NCBI RefSeq assembly: GCF_001029285.1
Contig: NZ_LDZY01000001.1
Location: forward strand, 124,001 to 188,000
DNA length: 64,000 bases
Reading direction: 5' to 3'
From: Desulfosporosinus acididurans
Lineage (GTDB): Bacteria > Bacillota > Desulfitobacteriia > Desulfitobacteriales > Desulfitobacteriaceae
Shown in pieces: positions 41,765 to 50,640 of the stretch (the first letter of the stretch is position 1; each line of letters opens with the position of its first letter). A model generated the notes under the pieces. It saw nothing but the letters and a program-made list of their open reading frames with translations, was not told where the DNA came from and searched no databases. Made by a program: the position numbers and the translations under genes.

Positions 41765-42181
41765 TTACTCAGGATTCACTTCAATCCTGTACGTTAAATC
41801 TGCTGCTTTATCAATCATATTGGCAACACTGCAGTACTTTTCCATAGAAAGCTGAACAGCTCGACGAAGCTTATCCTCAGGAAGAGATTTACCCCAAAAT
41901 TTATAAACAACTTCGATATCTTTAAATACTTTTGGATGATCGCTAGCCCTTTCTCCTTCTACCGTTAGCTCAAATCGCTGCGGCTTAACTTGCATTTTAT
42001 CAAGGATAGATACGATATCCATTCCGCTGCAGCCTGCTATAGCCATTAAAAGGAGCTCCATCGGATTAGAACCAAGTCCTGAACCGCCGGCAGTAACAGC
42101 TGAATCAATATGGGTAATTGTTTTTGAACTTCCTTCACCTTGAAAGTGCGTACCCTTAATATGTTTGACGGTTACTTTCAT
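41765..42181 (-). CDS. OsmC-family protein
   Basis: 138 residues with the OsmC/YhfA fold. The pattern GSGLGSNPMELLLMAIAGCSGMDIVSILDKMQV supplies one redox-active cysteine at the helix start. The second is in MEKYCSVANMIDKAADLTYRIEV. OsmC-type enzymes reduce organic hydroperoxides or act on related thiols. ATG follows AAAGGAG. Monocistronic as far as I can see. The specificity (Ohr or OsmC or YhfA) cannot be fixed from this. Confidence 0.88.
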   Translation of the reverse strand: MKVTVKHIKGTHFQGEGSSKTITHIDSAVTAGGSGLGSNPMELLLMAIAGCSGMDIVSILDKMQVKPQRFELTVEGERASDHPKVFKDIEVVYKFWGKSLPEDKLRRAVQLSMEKYCSVANMIDKAADLTYRIEVNPE

Positions 42182-42245
42182 AAAAAAACTCCTTTCGACT
42201 TTTATAATCCTAAGGCTCTCGTTTTTTCCCTAAGAGGGTATTATT

Positions 42246-42300
42246 TCTTCAGTTTTAGCCGAACGAGTTACTCGAAATTTAGAAATTCGAACGAGTTCTG
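42246..42300 (-). repeat. Possible remnant of the dispersed element (copy G)
   Basis: In minus orientation ACTCGTTCGGCTAAAACTG resembles the start of copy A (ACTCGTTCGGCTAATGC). An ACTCGTTCG string is repeated nearby, giving a hairpin CGAATTTCT/AGAAATTCG-like arms. It lies directly after the ANTAR gene, in gene orientation, as for other copies. The match is short. Confidence 0.35.
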
Positions 42301-42304
42301 TGAT

Positions 42305-42898
42305 CTAAAACGTAGGTGACCAGACACCTTTAATAACTTCCTGGGCAACTTTCCTCAGAGACTTACGCGTTGTCATCGCATGATCACGAAGAGCTTTATA
42401 AGCATCTTGTTCGGAAATACCCTGCTGCTGAATGATCGATAACATAGCTTGGAATAATAGTTTCCGCGTCTTGAGATCTTCTTCCAAACGCTGCAGTTGT
42501 TGATAGTGTTCTGTTTCACGTTGATAACGATGTTCTGCCATTTGAATACCCGCAACTATTTCTAAAACACGCCAGGGATAAACAGCTACATGATGGGCAT
42601 CAGCTTCAATGACTTCAGGAAGTACATAATGCTCTTCCTGAGTTAAGACAACCACTATAGGGCATAAATGCTGTAACACAAGATTTTGGAGAACTTCCGA
42701 TGAACTTAAGCCGCGAAGATTCCATCCCATAATTACAAGATCAGGTTCAAAGCGATGTATAAAACGCAAGGCCTCCATACCGTTATCGGTTGTAGCTAAA
42801 AGTTGATAATTAGCTAAGGGCAGCATTGATTTTATTTCTTGATTTAAAGTAGACTTACCTGATACTAATATAGCCCTTTTCATTCGAATTTCACTCAT
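42305..42898 (-). CDS. ANTAR-domain RNA-binding regulator with degenerate receiver
   Basis: Layout: receiver-like domain, coiled-coil linker, ANTAR domain. The ANTAR end (EDAYKALRDHAMTTRKSLRKVAQEVI) has the conserved Ala, Leu-Arg and Met positions that bind paired RNA hairpins to prevent termination. The receiver is degenerate: the phosphoacceptor aspartate is glycine in PDLVIMGWNLRG, the acidic pair is replaced in AILVSGKS, and the conserved lysine is absent. It cannot be phosphorylated in the usual way. The promoter lies over an upstream frame, so I start at ATG 42898; ATG 42883 is an alternative. Monocistronic; target RNAs unknown. Confidence 0.82.
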   Translation of the reverse strand: MSEIRMKRAILVSGKSTLNQEIKSMLPLANYQLLATTDNGMEALRFIHRFEPDLVIMGWNLRGLSSSEVLQNLVLQHLCPIVVVLTQEEHYVLPEVIEADAHHVAVYPWRVLEIVAGIQMAEHRYQRETEHYQQLQRLEEDLKTRKLLFQAMLSIIQQQGISEQDAYKALRDHAMTTRKSLRKVAQEVIKGVWSPTF

Positions 42899-42921
42899 TT
42901 CAATTCCGAAAATAATTACCA

Positions 42922-42949
42922 ATAATACCGTGATATACAAAATATTCAA
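42922..42949 (-). promoter_or_regulatory. Promoter of the ANTAR gene
   Basis: On the minus strand TTGAAT (42949-42944), 16 bp, TATTAT (42927-42922). The transcript would start near 42915, after an in-frame TTG at 42949 and before the ATG at 42898. Confidence 0.5.
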
Positions 42950-42997
42950 GACTGTTTAATGGTTCTTCGACATGAATATCTAATTACCTTCTAATGA

Positions 42998-43022
42998 AAA
43001 AACGCTCGAAGGGAGCGTTTTT
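42998..43022 (-). terminator. Terminator of the 221-aa gene
   Basis: AAAAACGCTC / GAGCGTTTTT stem immediately after the stop codon; U-run on the minus strand within the arm. Confidence 0.75.
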
Positions 43023-43027
43023 TATTT

Positions 43028-43693
43028 TTATTTAGCTACAGCACCAATATGATCATCGGCAGCACAGAACTCTGGATCTTGCTGGGTTGCAGGCGAATTG
43101 TATTTAACGGAATTAATTCTCAGCGGGAATACAAGGACAAATAGAGCAATACCCCCAAAAGCAAAAGCCAAATGCTGTATAGTTAACAACGTAAAAACAA
43201 ACGGAATCTTGTTAGGAGGAGTCCCTATAGCATAGCTAAAGGGCTGAATTAGTCTTAAATTAGCATTTTGAAGTTCATCCGGAGTTGCGTCGGAAATAGG
43301 TTTTTTATCCGCCGGAATCCAGACCGGCTTATCCGTATTTTTAACAGATTGAATAATTTTCTCTCCGACTCTATAAAAGGGATCAGCTGAGGAAAAATAA
43401 ACAAATCCTTTTGTGGTATAAATTTTATCTAGTTCAACAGGCGTACCCGTAATGCTTGCTTTCGTATTAGTTGTTTCTATACGTAAAATATCGCTTTTAT
43501 TAATATTTACAGGTCCTTGGTCGGTTATCACAGTATACAAATCACCGTCAACTAATTCAATATTGGATACTTTAACATTCAGGAGCCTTATGCCAACCAT
43601 TGACAGGAAGATCACTAATAAGCTCACTATGATCATAGCTCCCGCAATGCGTTCGCGATCGAACTGTCTTTCTTTATTTAACAACTTTGACAC
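43028..43693 (-). CDS. Hypothetical membrane protein, 221 aa
   Basis: Two transmembrane helices, near residues 17-37 (AGAMIIVSLLVIFLSMVGIRLL) and 165-190 (FVFTLLTIQHLAFAFGGIALFVLVFPL), with about 125 residues between them, probably outside (DLYTVITDQGPVNINKSDILRIETT). GTG start behind AAAAGGAC; a TTG three codons later is also possible. Own terminator. I do not recognise the family. Confidence 0.65.
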   Translation of the reverse strand: MSKLLNKERQFDRERIAGAMIIVSLLVIFLSMVGIRLLNVKVSNIELVDGDLYTVITDQGPVNINKSDILRIETTNTKASITGTPVELDKIYTTKGFVYFSSADPFYRVGEKIIQSVKNTDKPVWIPADKKPISDATPDELQNANLRLIQPFSYAIGTPPNKIPFVFTLLTIQHLAFAFGGIALFVLVFPLRINSVKYNSPATQQDPEFCAADDHIGAVAK

Positions 43694-43807
43694 GTCCTTT
43701 TCTTATCTTCTAGAAGCACTTCTAGTTTTACCACAAATCTCATTTTACTATAAATTATTTTCTGAAACAAACTTTTTATAAATTCATCCATAAGATCAAT
43801 CTATGAA

Positions 43808-43833
43808 AAAAGAAGGCATACTAGCCTTCTTTT
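43808..43833. terminator. Bidirectional terminator after the PHP gene
   Basis: AAAAGAAGGC / GCCTTCTTTT, 10-bp stem with a six-base loop. A- and T-runs allow action in both directions; it lies about 70 bp after the PHP-gene stop. Confidence 0.75.
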
Positions 43834-43903
43834 TGAAAATCCTATCATTATCACAGGCTCAGGAGCCCTAAGAAACAAATTAAACTTCCGGAACATAAAC
43901 TTA

Positions 43904-44635
43904 TTAAATGGTTGTAAAACGCCTTCTGCGTCGATCTTGTAAATAATCAAGCACCCGTTGAGGTGAAATATTGAGAATCTGATCTTCCAAGATCCCTGCA
44001 TCTTCAACTAATTGCAGAGATCGATCGAAGACGCCCACCCTATCCCAAAAGTGAGCATCACTGCCTATGATAATGGGGCCCTTATATTTTGCCATATAAC
44101 TTGCAAAGCGATGACAATTCTCCTGAGTCTCCTTTTTCCCGGCTGCAAGAGAGCTGTTATTAATTTCAACCGGAACTTGTAATTGAGCTGACATATAAGC
44201 GATCTTCTCTAAGTCTAATTCAAATTCCGGTCGGCCTGGATGAACCATCATATCGGTAAAAGGATTTTCCATGGCTTTAATATACGCTTGGGTGTTTTGT
44301 TCAATTGTTCCACCTGGATAACATTGAACATGAAGGCCGGCTAAAACTAGTTTCATTCGGGTTAAATAGTTTATGGGTAAATCTAGTTCGCCTTCATGGC
44401 TGATAATATTGGCCTCGACTCCCGGCAGGATCCTTACCCCGTAAAGTTCTTCAGGCATAATTGCTAAATTTCCGAAATGATATAAAGAAGGTGCCCCTAA
44501 CATACTGGGGCCATGATCCGTCATCCCTAATAATTGTAATCCTTTCCGAGAAGCAGCTAAAGCGTTTTCAGAAATAGTGCTATAGGCATGTCCACTAGAA
44601 ATTGTATGCGTATGTAAATCCACTAACATTTTCAT
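43904..44635 (-). CDS. PHP-domain phosphatase (YcdX-like)
   Basis: 243 residues, trinuclear-metal PHP domain. Metal ligands appear in VDLHTHTISSGHAYS, LLGMTDHGPSM, ILPGVEANIIS, DMMVHPGRPEF and IIGSDAHFWDRVG. The YcdX group hydrolyses phosphate monoesters; natural substrate not known. I start at ATG 44635 because GAGG sits eight bases before it; a GTG three codons upstream overlaps that site. Monocistronic. Confidence 0.88.
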   Translation of the reverse strand: MKMLVDLHTHTISSGHAYSTISENALAASRKGLQLLGMTDHGPSMLGAPSLYHFGNLAIMPEELYGVRILPGVEANIISHEGELDLPINYLTRMKLVLAGLHVQCYPGGTIEQNTQAYIKAMENPFTDMMVHPGRPEFELDLEKIAYMSAQLQVPVEINNSSLAAGKKETQENCHRFASYMAKYKGPIIIGSDAHFWDRVGVFDRSLQLVEDAGILEDQILNISPQRVLDYLQDRRRRRFTTI

Positions 44636-44644
44636 CTGATTCAC

Positions 44645-44955
44645 CTCGGGTTTATTATACCTCCCAAATTACTCTTAAGCAAAATTTGGGAAATGCAGAA
44701 AGAGGACTATATTCACGCATATAGCCCCCAACTTTTCTTGCTGAGTTGTAAGTTGTTAGTTCCAGATTGTTATAGATTTATCTAGTTTTTAACCCCCCAC
44801 TTCTGTAAGTGGGGGTAGGTCCTTCGTTAACTTCAGGCAGGGTAGAGTCCTACTTCGCCGCTAAGTATTCCTATTGGGAAAGGCGGCTCGGCAATAATGT
44901 CCACCGGACATTATTGTATCTGAAGCTCCGATGTTCAGCTTTAGCGTAAGCGAGT
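44645..44955. other. Intergenic region filled by repeat copy C
   Basis: About 310 bp between the PHP gene start and the 192-aa gene stop. The right 180 bp is the dispersed element; the rest (44645-44775) should carry the PHP promoter. No further gene. Confidence 0.6.
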
Positions 44956-44960
44956 TCACT
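44776..44960 (-). repeat. Dispersed intergenic element, copy C (full form)
   Basis: In minus orientation: AGTGAACTCGCTTACGC (its TGA is the stop codon of the 192-aa gene), GAACATCGGAGCTTCAG, stem CAATAATGTCC-GGT-GGACATTATTG (44892-44916), GCCGAGCCGCC, TTTCCCAATAGGAATACTTAG, AGTTAACGAAGGACC, the CCCCCACTT/AAGTGGGGG hairpin and TTAAAAACTAGATAAA. With 185 bp it is the most complete copy. Confidence 0.8.
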
Positions 44961-45534
44961 GCTTGTTCCCTGCAGCTGGAGCTTTAACGGTTGAATCGAC
45001 AATGAAACGAAAACTGGCTTCCGTAGCTTGATCTACCCCGCCGGCTGGATTGGGTTTAATTCTTACAATCATCAGATGCTGCCCGGAAGTCGCGCTTTTT
45101 CCAAGAGCATCACCTAAACATTTTATCTGGCGAAAAGCAATTCGAGCTTTAGCACCTGGTTCCAAAGAAGGCAATACACCGGGAGAAATTACTTTTTTAG
45201 TTTCATCGCCTGCCAGAGAGACTTGCAATTCTACGGGTATGTTTGTCATTTTTTTAGCAGTCGTATTCTGAACTGTTACAATTAGATCAAAAGTTTTACT
45301 AGCAATTACTTGCGCACCTTTTAAAGTTACATTGCCGTAATTTAGGTCTTTCACAACTGAGGCCGGTTCCACATTTACCCCCAACATTTGAATTTCAGGC
45401 GTGACGGTTACGCTAGATCCGCTCGTTTGTTTCGTCTGCCAGAATGAATACCCGGCAAGTCCAATTAAACAAATTAATAAGCCACTGGTTAGCATTACGA
45501 GATATTTACGATTAAGAGCTATAATTTTAGTCAA
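44956..45534 (-). CDS. Membrane-anchored protein with Ig/CARDB-like domain, 192 aa
   Basis: N-terminal helix near residues 10-32 (LVMLTSGLLICLIGLAGYSFW), then an extracellular beta-rich domain: LIVTVQNTTAKKMTNIPVELQVSL and LPSLEPGAKARIAFRQIKC, a CARDB/Ig-like pattern. TTG 45534 has AGGAGG upstream and is preferred to a longer frame. The stop TGA comes from the repeat element, so the last residues (AAGNKQ) may be altered from an ancestral form. Function unknown. Confidence 0.65.
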   Translation of the reverse strand: MTKIIALNRKYLVMLTSGLLICLIGLAGYSFWQTKQTSGSSVTVTPEIQMLGVNVEPASVVKDLNYGNVTLKGAQVIASKTFDLIVTVQNTTAKKMTNIPVELQVSLAGDETKKVISPGVLPSLEPGAKARIAFRQIKCLGDALGKSATSGQHLMIVRIKPNPAGGVDQATEASFRFIVDSTVKAPAAGNKQ

Positions 45535-45573
45535 AGCTGACAACCTCCTATAATTCAGATTTATTCTATAAAA

Positions 45574-45609
45574 AAAGTATGCATGTCCTTTTAAAGACAT
45601 GCATACTTT
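45574..45609 (-). terminator. Terminator between dnaI-like and the 192-aa gene
   Basis: AAAGTATGCATGTC / GACATGCATACTTT, perfect 14-bp stem with a short loop. On the minus strand TTTATAG follows. It ends the dnaD-dnaI operon. Confidence 0.7.
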
Positions 45610-45635
45610 GAAAAAATTTTTATGAATATGCACGG

Positions 45636-46496
45636 TTACTTTTTAGCTTCACGTTCCTGATAGATCTGATGGCGAATATCTCTCTCCACAGTTAAGCGAA
45701 AGATGCGCGATGACTGAATAATTCTTGAAGTAGTACGTATCCCTAAATATTCTTCCATCTCCTCAAGGGTTAGGTTCGAAGTGAAGATCGTAGGAAGTTG
45801 ATCGTTCATACGATAGTTAATTATGGAATAAAGCCGATTTCTTGTCCAATCAGTATAATTATGTGCACCTAAGTCGTCAAGAATTAAAATTGGTATCGTT
45901 CTCGCCGTATCAAGCAAATCCAATTCATTGACATCCGATTTGTACGTTGCTCTCAACTCATCTAAAAGATCAGGTACAACTAAAAATAAAACCTGTTTTT
46001 TTGCTTCCATAAGTTCATTGGCAATTGCAGCGGCTAGAAACGTTTTACCAGACCCTACCGGACCTGTAAACATTATCCCAAGTGCATGAGAGCCGGCCCT
46101 GCATTCTTCCACGAAACTTTGAGAAGCACGTAAGGCTTTTATAGCGCTTTCATGGTGACTTTGATCGCCAACATTTGAACGATAATAATCAAACTTAAAG
46201 TTTTCAAAACGGCATTTTTTTAATTCTCGAGATATGCGGGCGATTCGAAATTGATTATCCAATTTCTTTAATGTCATACAACTGCAAGGAAAGGCGACAT
46301 CTCCTTCCAGCAAAATTCCTCTATCTTGGCAAAGAGGGCATTTATATGTTTCAGAAGGTTGATGACATTCCTCCGGCTCAATACTATGAGTTCCTAAAGA
46401 AGTGTGTTTGACCTGTGAGTTCTCAAATAAGTTTATTGCCGTATTAGTTTCTGTCGATAGTCCCTTATTGGCCAAGATATCACTGATACGTTTCAT
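45636..46496 (-). CDS. dnaI: Primosomal helicase loader (DnaI/DnaC-like)
   Basis: 286-residue AAA+ ATPase. A Zn-binding N-terminus (YKCPLCQDRGILLEGDVAFPCSC), then Walker A TGPVGSGKTFLAAAIANELM, Walker B IPILILDDLGAHNYTDWTR, sensor TIFTSNLTLEEMEEYLGIRTTSRI. It loads the DnaC/DnaB-type replicative helicase. It follows the dnaD-like gene by 33 bp, the usual Firmicute pairing in the primosome. ATG behind GGGAGGG. Confidence 0.92.
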   Translation of the reverse strand: MKRISDILANKGLSTETNTAINLFENSQVKHTSLGTHSIEPEECHQPSETYKCPLCQDRGILLEGDVAFPCSCMTLKKLDNQFRIARISRELKKCRFENFKFDYYRSNVGDQSHHESAIKALRASQSFVEECRAGSHALGIMFTGPVGSGKTFLAAAIANELMEAKKQVLFLVVPDLLDELRATYKSDVNELDLLDTARTIPILILDDLGAHNYTDWTRNRLYSIINYRMNDQLPTIFTSNLTLEEMEEYLGIRTTSRIIQSSRIFRLTVERDIRHQIYQEREAKK

Positions 46497-46529
46497 ACAA
46501 TTAATACCCTCCCAACTGGCCCTATTCTC

Positions 46530-47297
46530 TTAAAGATAAAAGTTGTCATATTTGTTCGAAGAAGTTTTAGGTCCCTGTTTTTTGGGCCTTGAAACCTTTT
46601 TCTCTTGCCGAGCTTGAAAATATGCATCCTCAGCTTCTACTTCCATCTTAGTTCGTAATCCTTTTTTCTCCCATTCTCGAAGTATCGAATCTAAATACCT
46701 AAAGTTTCGGATTCCTGCGCTAACTCCTCGTCTTAATGCCTCGATGATAAGTTCTTCAGAAAAATGAGTGGCTAGCCAACGATCTAAGTTCTCGCATTCA
46801 ATACTTGTTAGAGGTCTTCCAAGTTCTTGTTCAAAAACACGAACTAAATTTTCCATTGGCGATTTTACAGGAGTCGGGGCAGACGTTGATTGAGTTTGCC
46901 GTAAAGTTCGTTCTTCTTCTAATTGTTGAGAACGTTCAATAGCCCACAATTCCGCAAGCTCATCAATTAAAGCAACAAAACAATAACTATTTAGCCACTT
47001 TTGTTCTGCAGAATTCCAGTATCGTTCGATTGCCAGTAAATTTCGCTCCACCAAATGGCCGACACTTTCTTCGATTTCCGTTAAAGTAGCACTCATACGA
47101 GCAGCTAAGGTAGCTAAGGAAGGATAAGGATTGGTCTCAGCTTCACAGAGAATCTGAATTAAGACCATTACTTCACGATCTGTTATACCCATCGTTTTAT
47201 AGTGAGTTAATAGATATTTAGGAACTGAAACGACTCCAGAAAAGAAAAGAGCTTGTGTAAAGCTCCCATAAACACTTGTCTTATTGCTCATGTGCAA
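46530..47297 (-). CDS. DnaD-domain replication initiation protein
   Basis: About 255 residues. The N-terminal winged-helix part is SVPKYLLTHYKTMGITDREVMVLIQILCEA; the C-terminal DnaD domain reads VRVFEQELGRPLTSIECENLDRWL, then EALRRGVSAGIRNFRYLDSILREWEKKGL with the YIxxIL-type helix. It acts with DnaI in helicase loading, as DnaD or DnaB of Bacillus. TTG 47297 follows GGGAG by five bases; ATG 47291 is an alternative. First gene of the pair. Confidence 0.88.
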   Translation of the reverse strand: MHMSNKTSVYGSFTQALFFSGVVSVPKYLLTHYKTMGITDREVMVLIQILCEAETNPYPSLATLAARMSATLTEIEESVGHLVERNLLAIERYWNSAEQKWLNSYCFVALIDELAELWAIERSQQLEEERTLRQTQSTSAPTPVKSPMENLVRVFEQELGRPLTSIECENLDRWLATHFSEELIIEALRRGVSAGIRNFRYLDSILREWEKKGLRTKMEVEAEDAYFQARQEKKVSRPKKQGPKTSSNKYDNFYL

Positions 47298-47528
47298 AAT
47301 CACTCCCTGTTTACATCCATGAAAAACCATACAAAACCATTATAAATATTCCTAGATTATTCTCGCTTTTAAACAATATTCCTGCTCAAAAGCCAAAGAC
47401 TTGACTCCATAATAATCGAATCAAAAGATATCTAAGAGTCATTAGTAATAAAGTATTTCCATATTTTAGGAGGATTTTTTCTTCCTATGGCGTATATAGT
47501 TTCAAAAGAAGCTAAGGAGGCCAACTAT

Positions 47529-48119
47529 ATGAAGTTCCGCCAAGAACTTATTCAGATCGTCGAAAAATCAGGTGCTCATCCTGCCTGGGGAATCAAACAT
47601 TGTTTTAGGGTATACCATTTGGCAAAGGAACTATCCTCCCATCTAATGCTTGATGATGAGGTGTTATTTGCTGCAGCAATGCTTCATGATACGGGGAAAT
47701 ACCCTATTTATGCTATTAAAAATGTTGACCATGCATTACGCTCAAAAGGAGTGGCTGCTAACCTTTTACAACAAATGATGTTCTCTCCCGATAAGATACC
47801 TTTGATTTTAGACGCTGTTGAAAATCACATGTATTATTCCGAACCGGGTCGCAGTGACGAGGCTGTATATTTACGCGAGTCTGACATACTGGATAACCTG
47901 GGAAATATCGGTTTAATGAGATTATTTAGCTGCGTAGGGCAAGACGAATTAATTCAAACACCTGAGCAAGCTGTTGAACGGGCTCGACTTTTCGCTGACG
48001 CTTTGCCTGACAAAGTATCCACCAAATCCGGGAAACGATTGGCTATTAAGCGACGTGAAGAAACCCTCCGCTTCCTTGCCGGAATCAAACGCCAAACGGC
48101 AGAGTTTGCCTGGATCTAA
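47529..48119 (+). CDS. HD-domain phosphohydrolase
   Basis: About 196 residues. The HD metal site is built from GIKHCFRVYHLAKEL, LFAAAMLHDTGKY and LILDAVENHMYY. Such proteins hydrolyse nucleotides or phosphate esters; substrate not known. Two starts are possible: ATG 47487 behind a distant AGGAGG, or ATG 47529 behind AAGGAGG at eight bases; I prefer the second. Divergent from the dnaD-like gene. Confidence 0.82.
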   Translation: MKFRQELIQIVEKSGAHPAWGIKHCFRVYHLAKELSSHLMLDDEVLFAAAMLHDTGKYPIYAIKNVDHALRSKGVAANLLQQMMFSPDKIPLILDAVENHMYYSEPGRSDEAVYLRESDILDNLGNIGLMRLFSCVGQDELIQTPEQAVERARLFADALPDKVSTKSGKRLAIKRREETLRFLAGIKRQTAEFAWI

Positions 48120-48155
48120 TAACAATTACCTTGGATAGCAGCGCATTAATTCATT

Positions 48156-49889
48156 CTATTTGCGCCGATTGACCTTCTCTTGATCTTCGAGCCATCGGGT
48201 CAAGCCGTCAAGCAGTTCAATAACCCGGTCATAATTGCGAGAGCGATTACCTTCATCAAGTATCTTTTTAAGACGATGTCGAAGTCTAATGTAAGCTCTG
48301 TTAACTTGGGCTCGTGAATGATGAGATTCAAGACGACTTGTCCGCTTCGTTGGCAAGGATACAGACTTTGGTCTTGATTCTTTAACAGGGGGCTCTGCAG
48401 AAAGAGCTTGATTCGCCTCTCCAGTCCTCGCTGCAGTATCCTCCAATATCCATGGCTTGTCAGGAGCATGCCGAACAAACTGATCAGATATATATTCAAA
48501 TACTTCTCCTAATTGAGGGATAACTGGTGTCGTTCCGAATATATCCTTAATCTTTTCAGAAAACGTAGTTTGAGCCTCTAACTCTCCGTGAATAAGAACA
48601 ATCTGCTCTGCCTTTTTCCCTAAAAGCGACAGCCACTGAAGAAGTTCGGCTTGATCAGCGTGAGCAGATAAGCCATCCATATGCTTTATACGGGCTTTGA
48701 CTGCTACTTTTTCGCCGTGAATAGTTACTGTTTCAGCGCCTTCAGAAAGAAGTCTGCCTAGAGTTCCTTGGGCCTGGTAGCCAACAAACAACACAGTAGC
48801 ATTACTGCGCCATAAATTATGCTTTAAATGATGTTTAATCCTACCGGCATCAGCCATTCCACTAGCAGCAATTATAATAGCGCCGCCTTCTATTTCATTA
48901 AGAGCCATGGATTCTTCAGCAGTTTGGCTGAAATGTACATTTGCCAGTGTAAGGGGACTGCTTCCCTGTTTAATGAGCTCACGAGTTTCTAAATCAAAGT
49001 GTTCTGTATTTTCCTGAAATATCTTAGTTGCAGCAATTGCTAAGGGGCTGTCTATATACACAGGCAGAATTGGTATTCGATGTTCGTCCTGTAGTTTACG
49101 AAGATAATAAAGAAGATCTTGCGTACGCTCTATAGCAAAAGCCGGAATAATTAAATTTCCTCCAGCTTCGTAGGCAGAGCGAATCGTTTCGGCAAGTTGT
49201 TCCGCACGATCCGTCATCTTGCCAAGTTCGTCATGAAGACGGTCCCCATAGGTCGTTTCCATAATCACGATTTCTGCATCACTTAAAATACTTGGGTCTT
49301 CAAGATAGGGTTGATTAACATTACCAATATCGCCAGAGAAAACTATGGATTTAATAAAGTCTGCTTCTTTGACATGAAGTACGACATGTGCAGAACCTAA
49401 AATATGTCCCGCATCATATAGTTCAAAAGATATGGTTGGAACCAAATTAACGAGTTCATGATAGGATATAGGCTGAAAATATGGCAGGGTGTCCAAAGCA
49501 TCCTGAACGGTATAAATCGGATCTAACGGTTTAAGTCCGGCCCTTTCTCGTTTTCTGTTTTTTCGTTCGATCTCCATTTCTTGAATGTGACCGCTGTCAG
49601 GCAACATGATAGAACATAACTTAATCGTCTCAGGTGTTGCCCATATTTTGCCTTTAAATCCATGTTTCACCAGTTTTGGGAGCATACCTGAATGATCTGT
49701 ATGAGCATGGGTCAAGATAACAGCATCCAGACTGGAAGGATTATAGGGAAAGTCTCCGTAATTCAACTCTTTAAGTGCCTTTGATCCCTGAAACATCCCA
49801 CAATCAATTAAAATTCGCGCTTTATCGGATTCCACGAGATACGATGATCCAGTTACAACTTGAGCTGCACCAAAAAAACTAATCTTCAT
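48156..49889 (-). CDS. Beta-CASP metallo-beta-lactamase ribonuclease-like protein
   Basis: 577 residues. MBL zinc motif [16 protein letters not shown], later ligands in [11 protein letters not shown] and [11 protein letters not shown]. The beta-CASP insert has [27 protein letters not shown] and [21 protein letters not shown], then the RMM-type [17 protein letters not shown]. These are the CPSF73/RNase J-like signatures. A 120-residue basic C-terminal extension ([24 protein letters not shown]) may bind RNA. Probably an endo- or exoribonuclease. ATG behind GGAGG. Confidence 0.9.
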   Translation of the reverse strand: MKISFFGAAQVVTGSSYLVESDKARILIDCGMFQGSKALKELNYGDFPYNPSSLDAVILTHAHTDHSGMLPKLVKHGFKGKIWATPETIKLCSIMLPDSGHIQEMEIERKNRKRERAGLKPLDPIYTVQDALDTLPYFQPISYHELVNLVPTISFELYDAGHILGSAHVVLHVKEADFIKSIVFSGDIGNVNQPYLEDPSILSDAEIVIMETTYGDRLHDELGKMTDRAEQLAETIRSAYEAGGNLIIPAFAIERTQDLLYYLRKLQDEHRIPILPVYIDSPLAIAATKIFQENTEHFDLETRELIKQGSSPLTLANVHFSQTAEESMALNEIEGGAIIIAASGMADAGRIKHHLKHNLWRSNATVLFVGYQAQGTLGRLLSEGAETVTIHGEKVAVKARIKHMDGLSAHADQAELLQWLSLLGKKAEQIVLIHGELEAQTTFSEKIKDIFGTTPVIPQLGEVFEYISDQFVRHAPDKPWILEDTAARTGEANQALSAEPPVKESRPKSVSLPTKRTSRLESHHSRAQVNRAYIRLRHRLKKILDEGNRSRNYDRVIELLDGLTRWLEDQEKVNRRK

Positions 49890-50004
49890 GAATAATCCTC
49901 CACTTATAAAAGTCTGAAAACCGAAACGGCCCTTAATTATTCGAGTTTATTTCATCTTACCTTCTAGAGGCTTATTTAGCAATAGATTATTATTTTATTA
50001 CATT

Positions 50005-50640
50005 TTAATCCAGTTGAATCAGTTTAAGTTTAACAGCCTTCAGTGCTGCTTGAGTCCGATCTTCCACTTCCAATTTCCTGTAAATACTGGACAAATGATT
50101 TTTTACTGTCTTTTCACTTATAAACAAAGCAATACCAATTTCTCGATTTGAAGATCCTTGAACCACATAATGTAGGATCTCTAATTCTCGATCACTAAGG
50201 CCACATGTATTCTTAACCGGTGGTTGGGACAGTTGTCCCATTAATTTTCCGGTAACAGCCGGCGACAAAATCGGTTCACCGTTATATACCTTGTATATCG
50301 ACTCTATCAGTGTCTTCGAGTCCACATCTTTGAGTAAATACCCGGCAACACCAATTTGCAGTACTTGAAAAACTTTATCGTCAGAATCATCAACTGTAAG
50401 AACTAAAATACCAATGTTAGGTTTTTCGCGACGAATAACCCGCCCCGCTTCCAGTCCATTAACCCCTGGCATATTTAGATCCATTAACAAAATATCGAAT
50501 TCCAAAGTCCGTGCAATATTTATGGCACCTTGTCCATCTCCAACTTCTGCCACGACTTTAATGCCATCTTCAAATTCCAAAATACGCCGTAACCCCTCTC
50601 GCAAAAGAGGGTGATCATCGGCGATAACTATTTGTATCAT
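50005..50640 (-). CDS. DegU-like response regulator (NarL/LuxR family)
   Basis: Receiver with IVIADDHPLLREGLRRILE, phosphoacceptor in FDILLMDLNMPGVNG, and Lys in YLLKDVDSKTL; LuxR helix-turn-helix ending LSDRELEILHYVVQGSSNREIGIALFISEKTVKNHLSSIYRKL. 211 residues. Its ATG overlaps the kinase stop by four bases, so it works with the DegS-like kinase. Targets unknown. Confidence 0.92.
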   Translation of the reverse strand: MIQIVIADDHPLLREGLRRILEFEDGIKVVAEVGDGQGAINIARTLEFDILLMDLNMPGVNGLEAGRVIRREKPNIGILVLTVDDSDDKVFQVLQIGVAGYLLKDVDSKTLIESIYKVYNGEPILSPAVTGKLMGQLSQPPVKNTCGLSDRELEILHYVVQGSSNREIGIALFISEKTVKNHLSSIYRKLEVEDRTQAALKAVKLKLIQLD

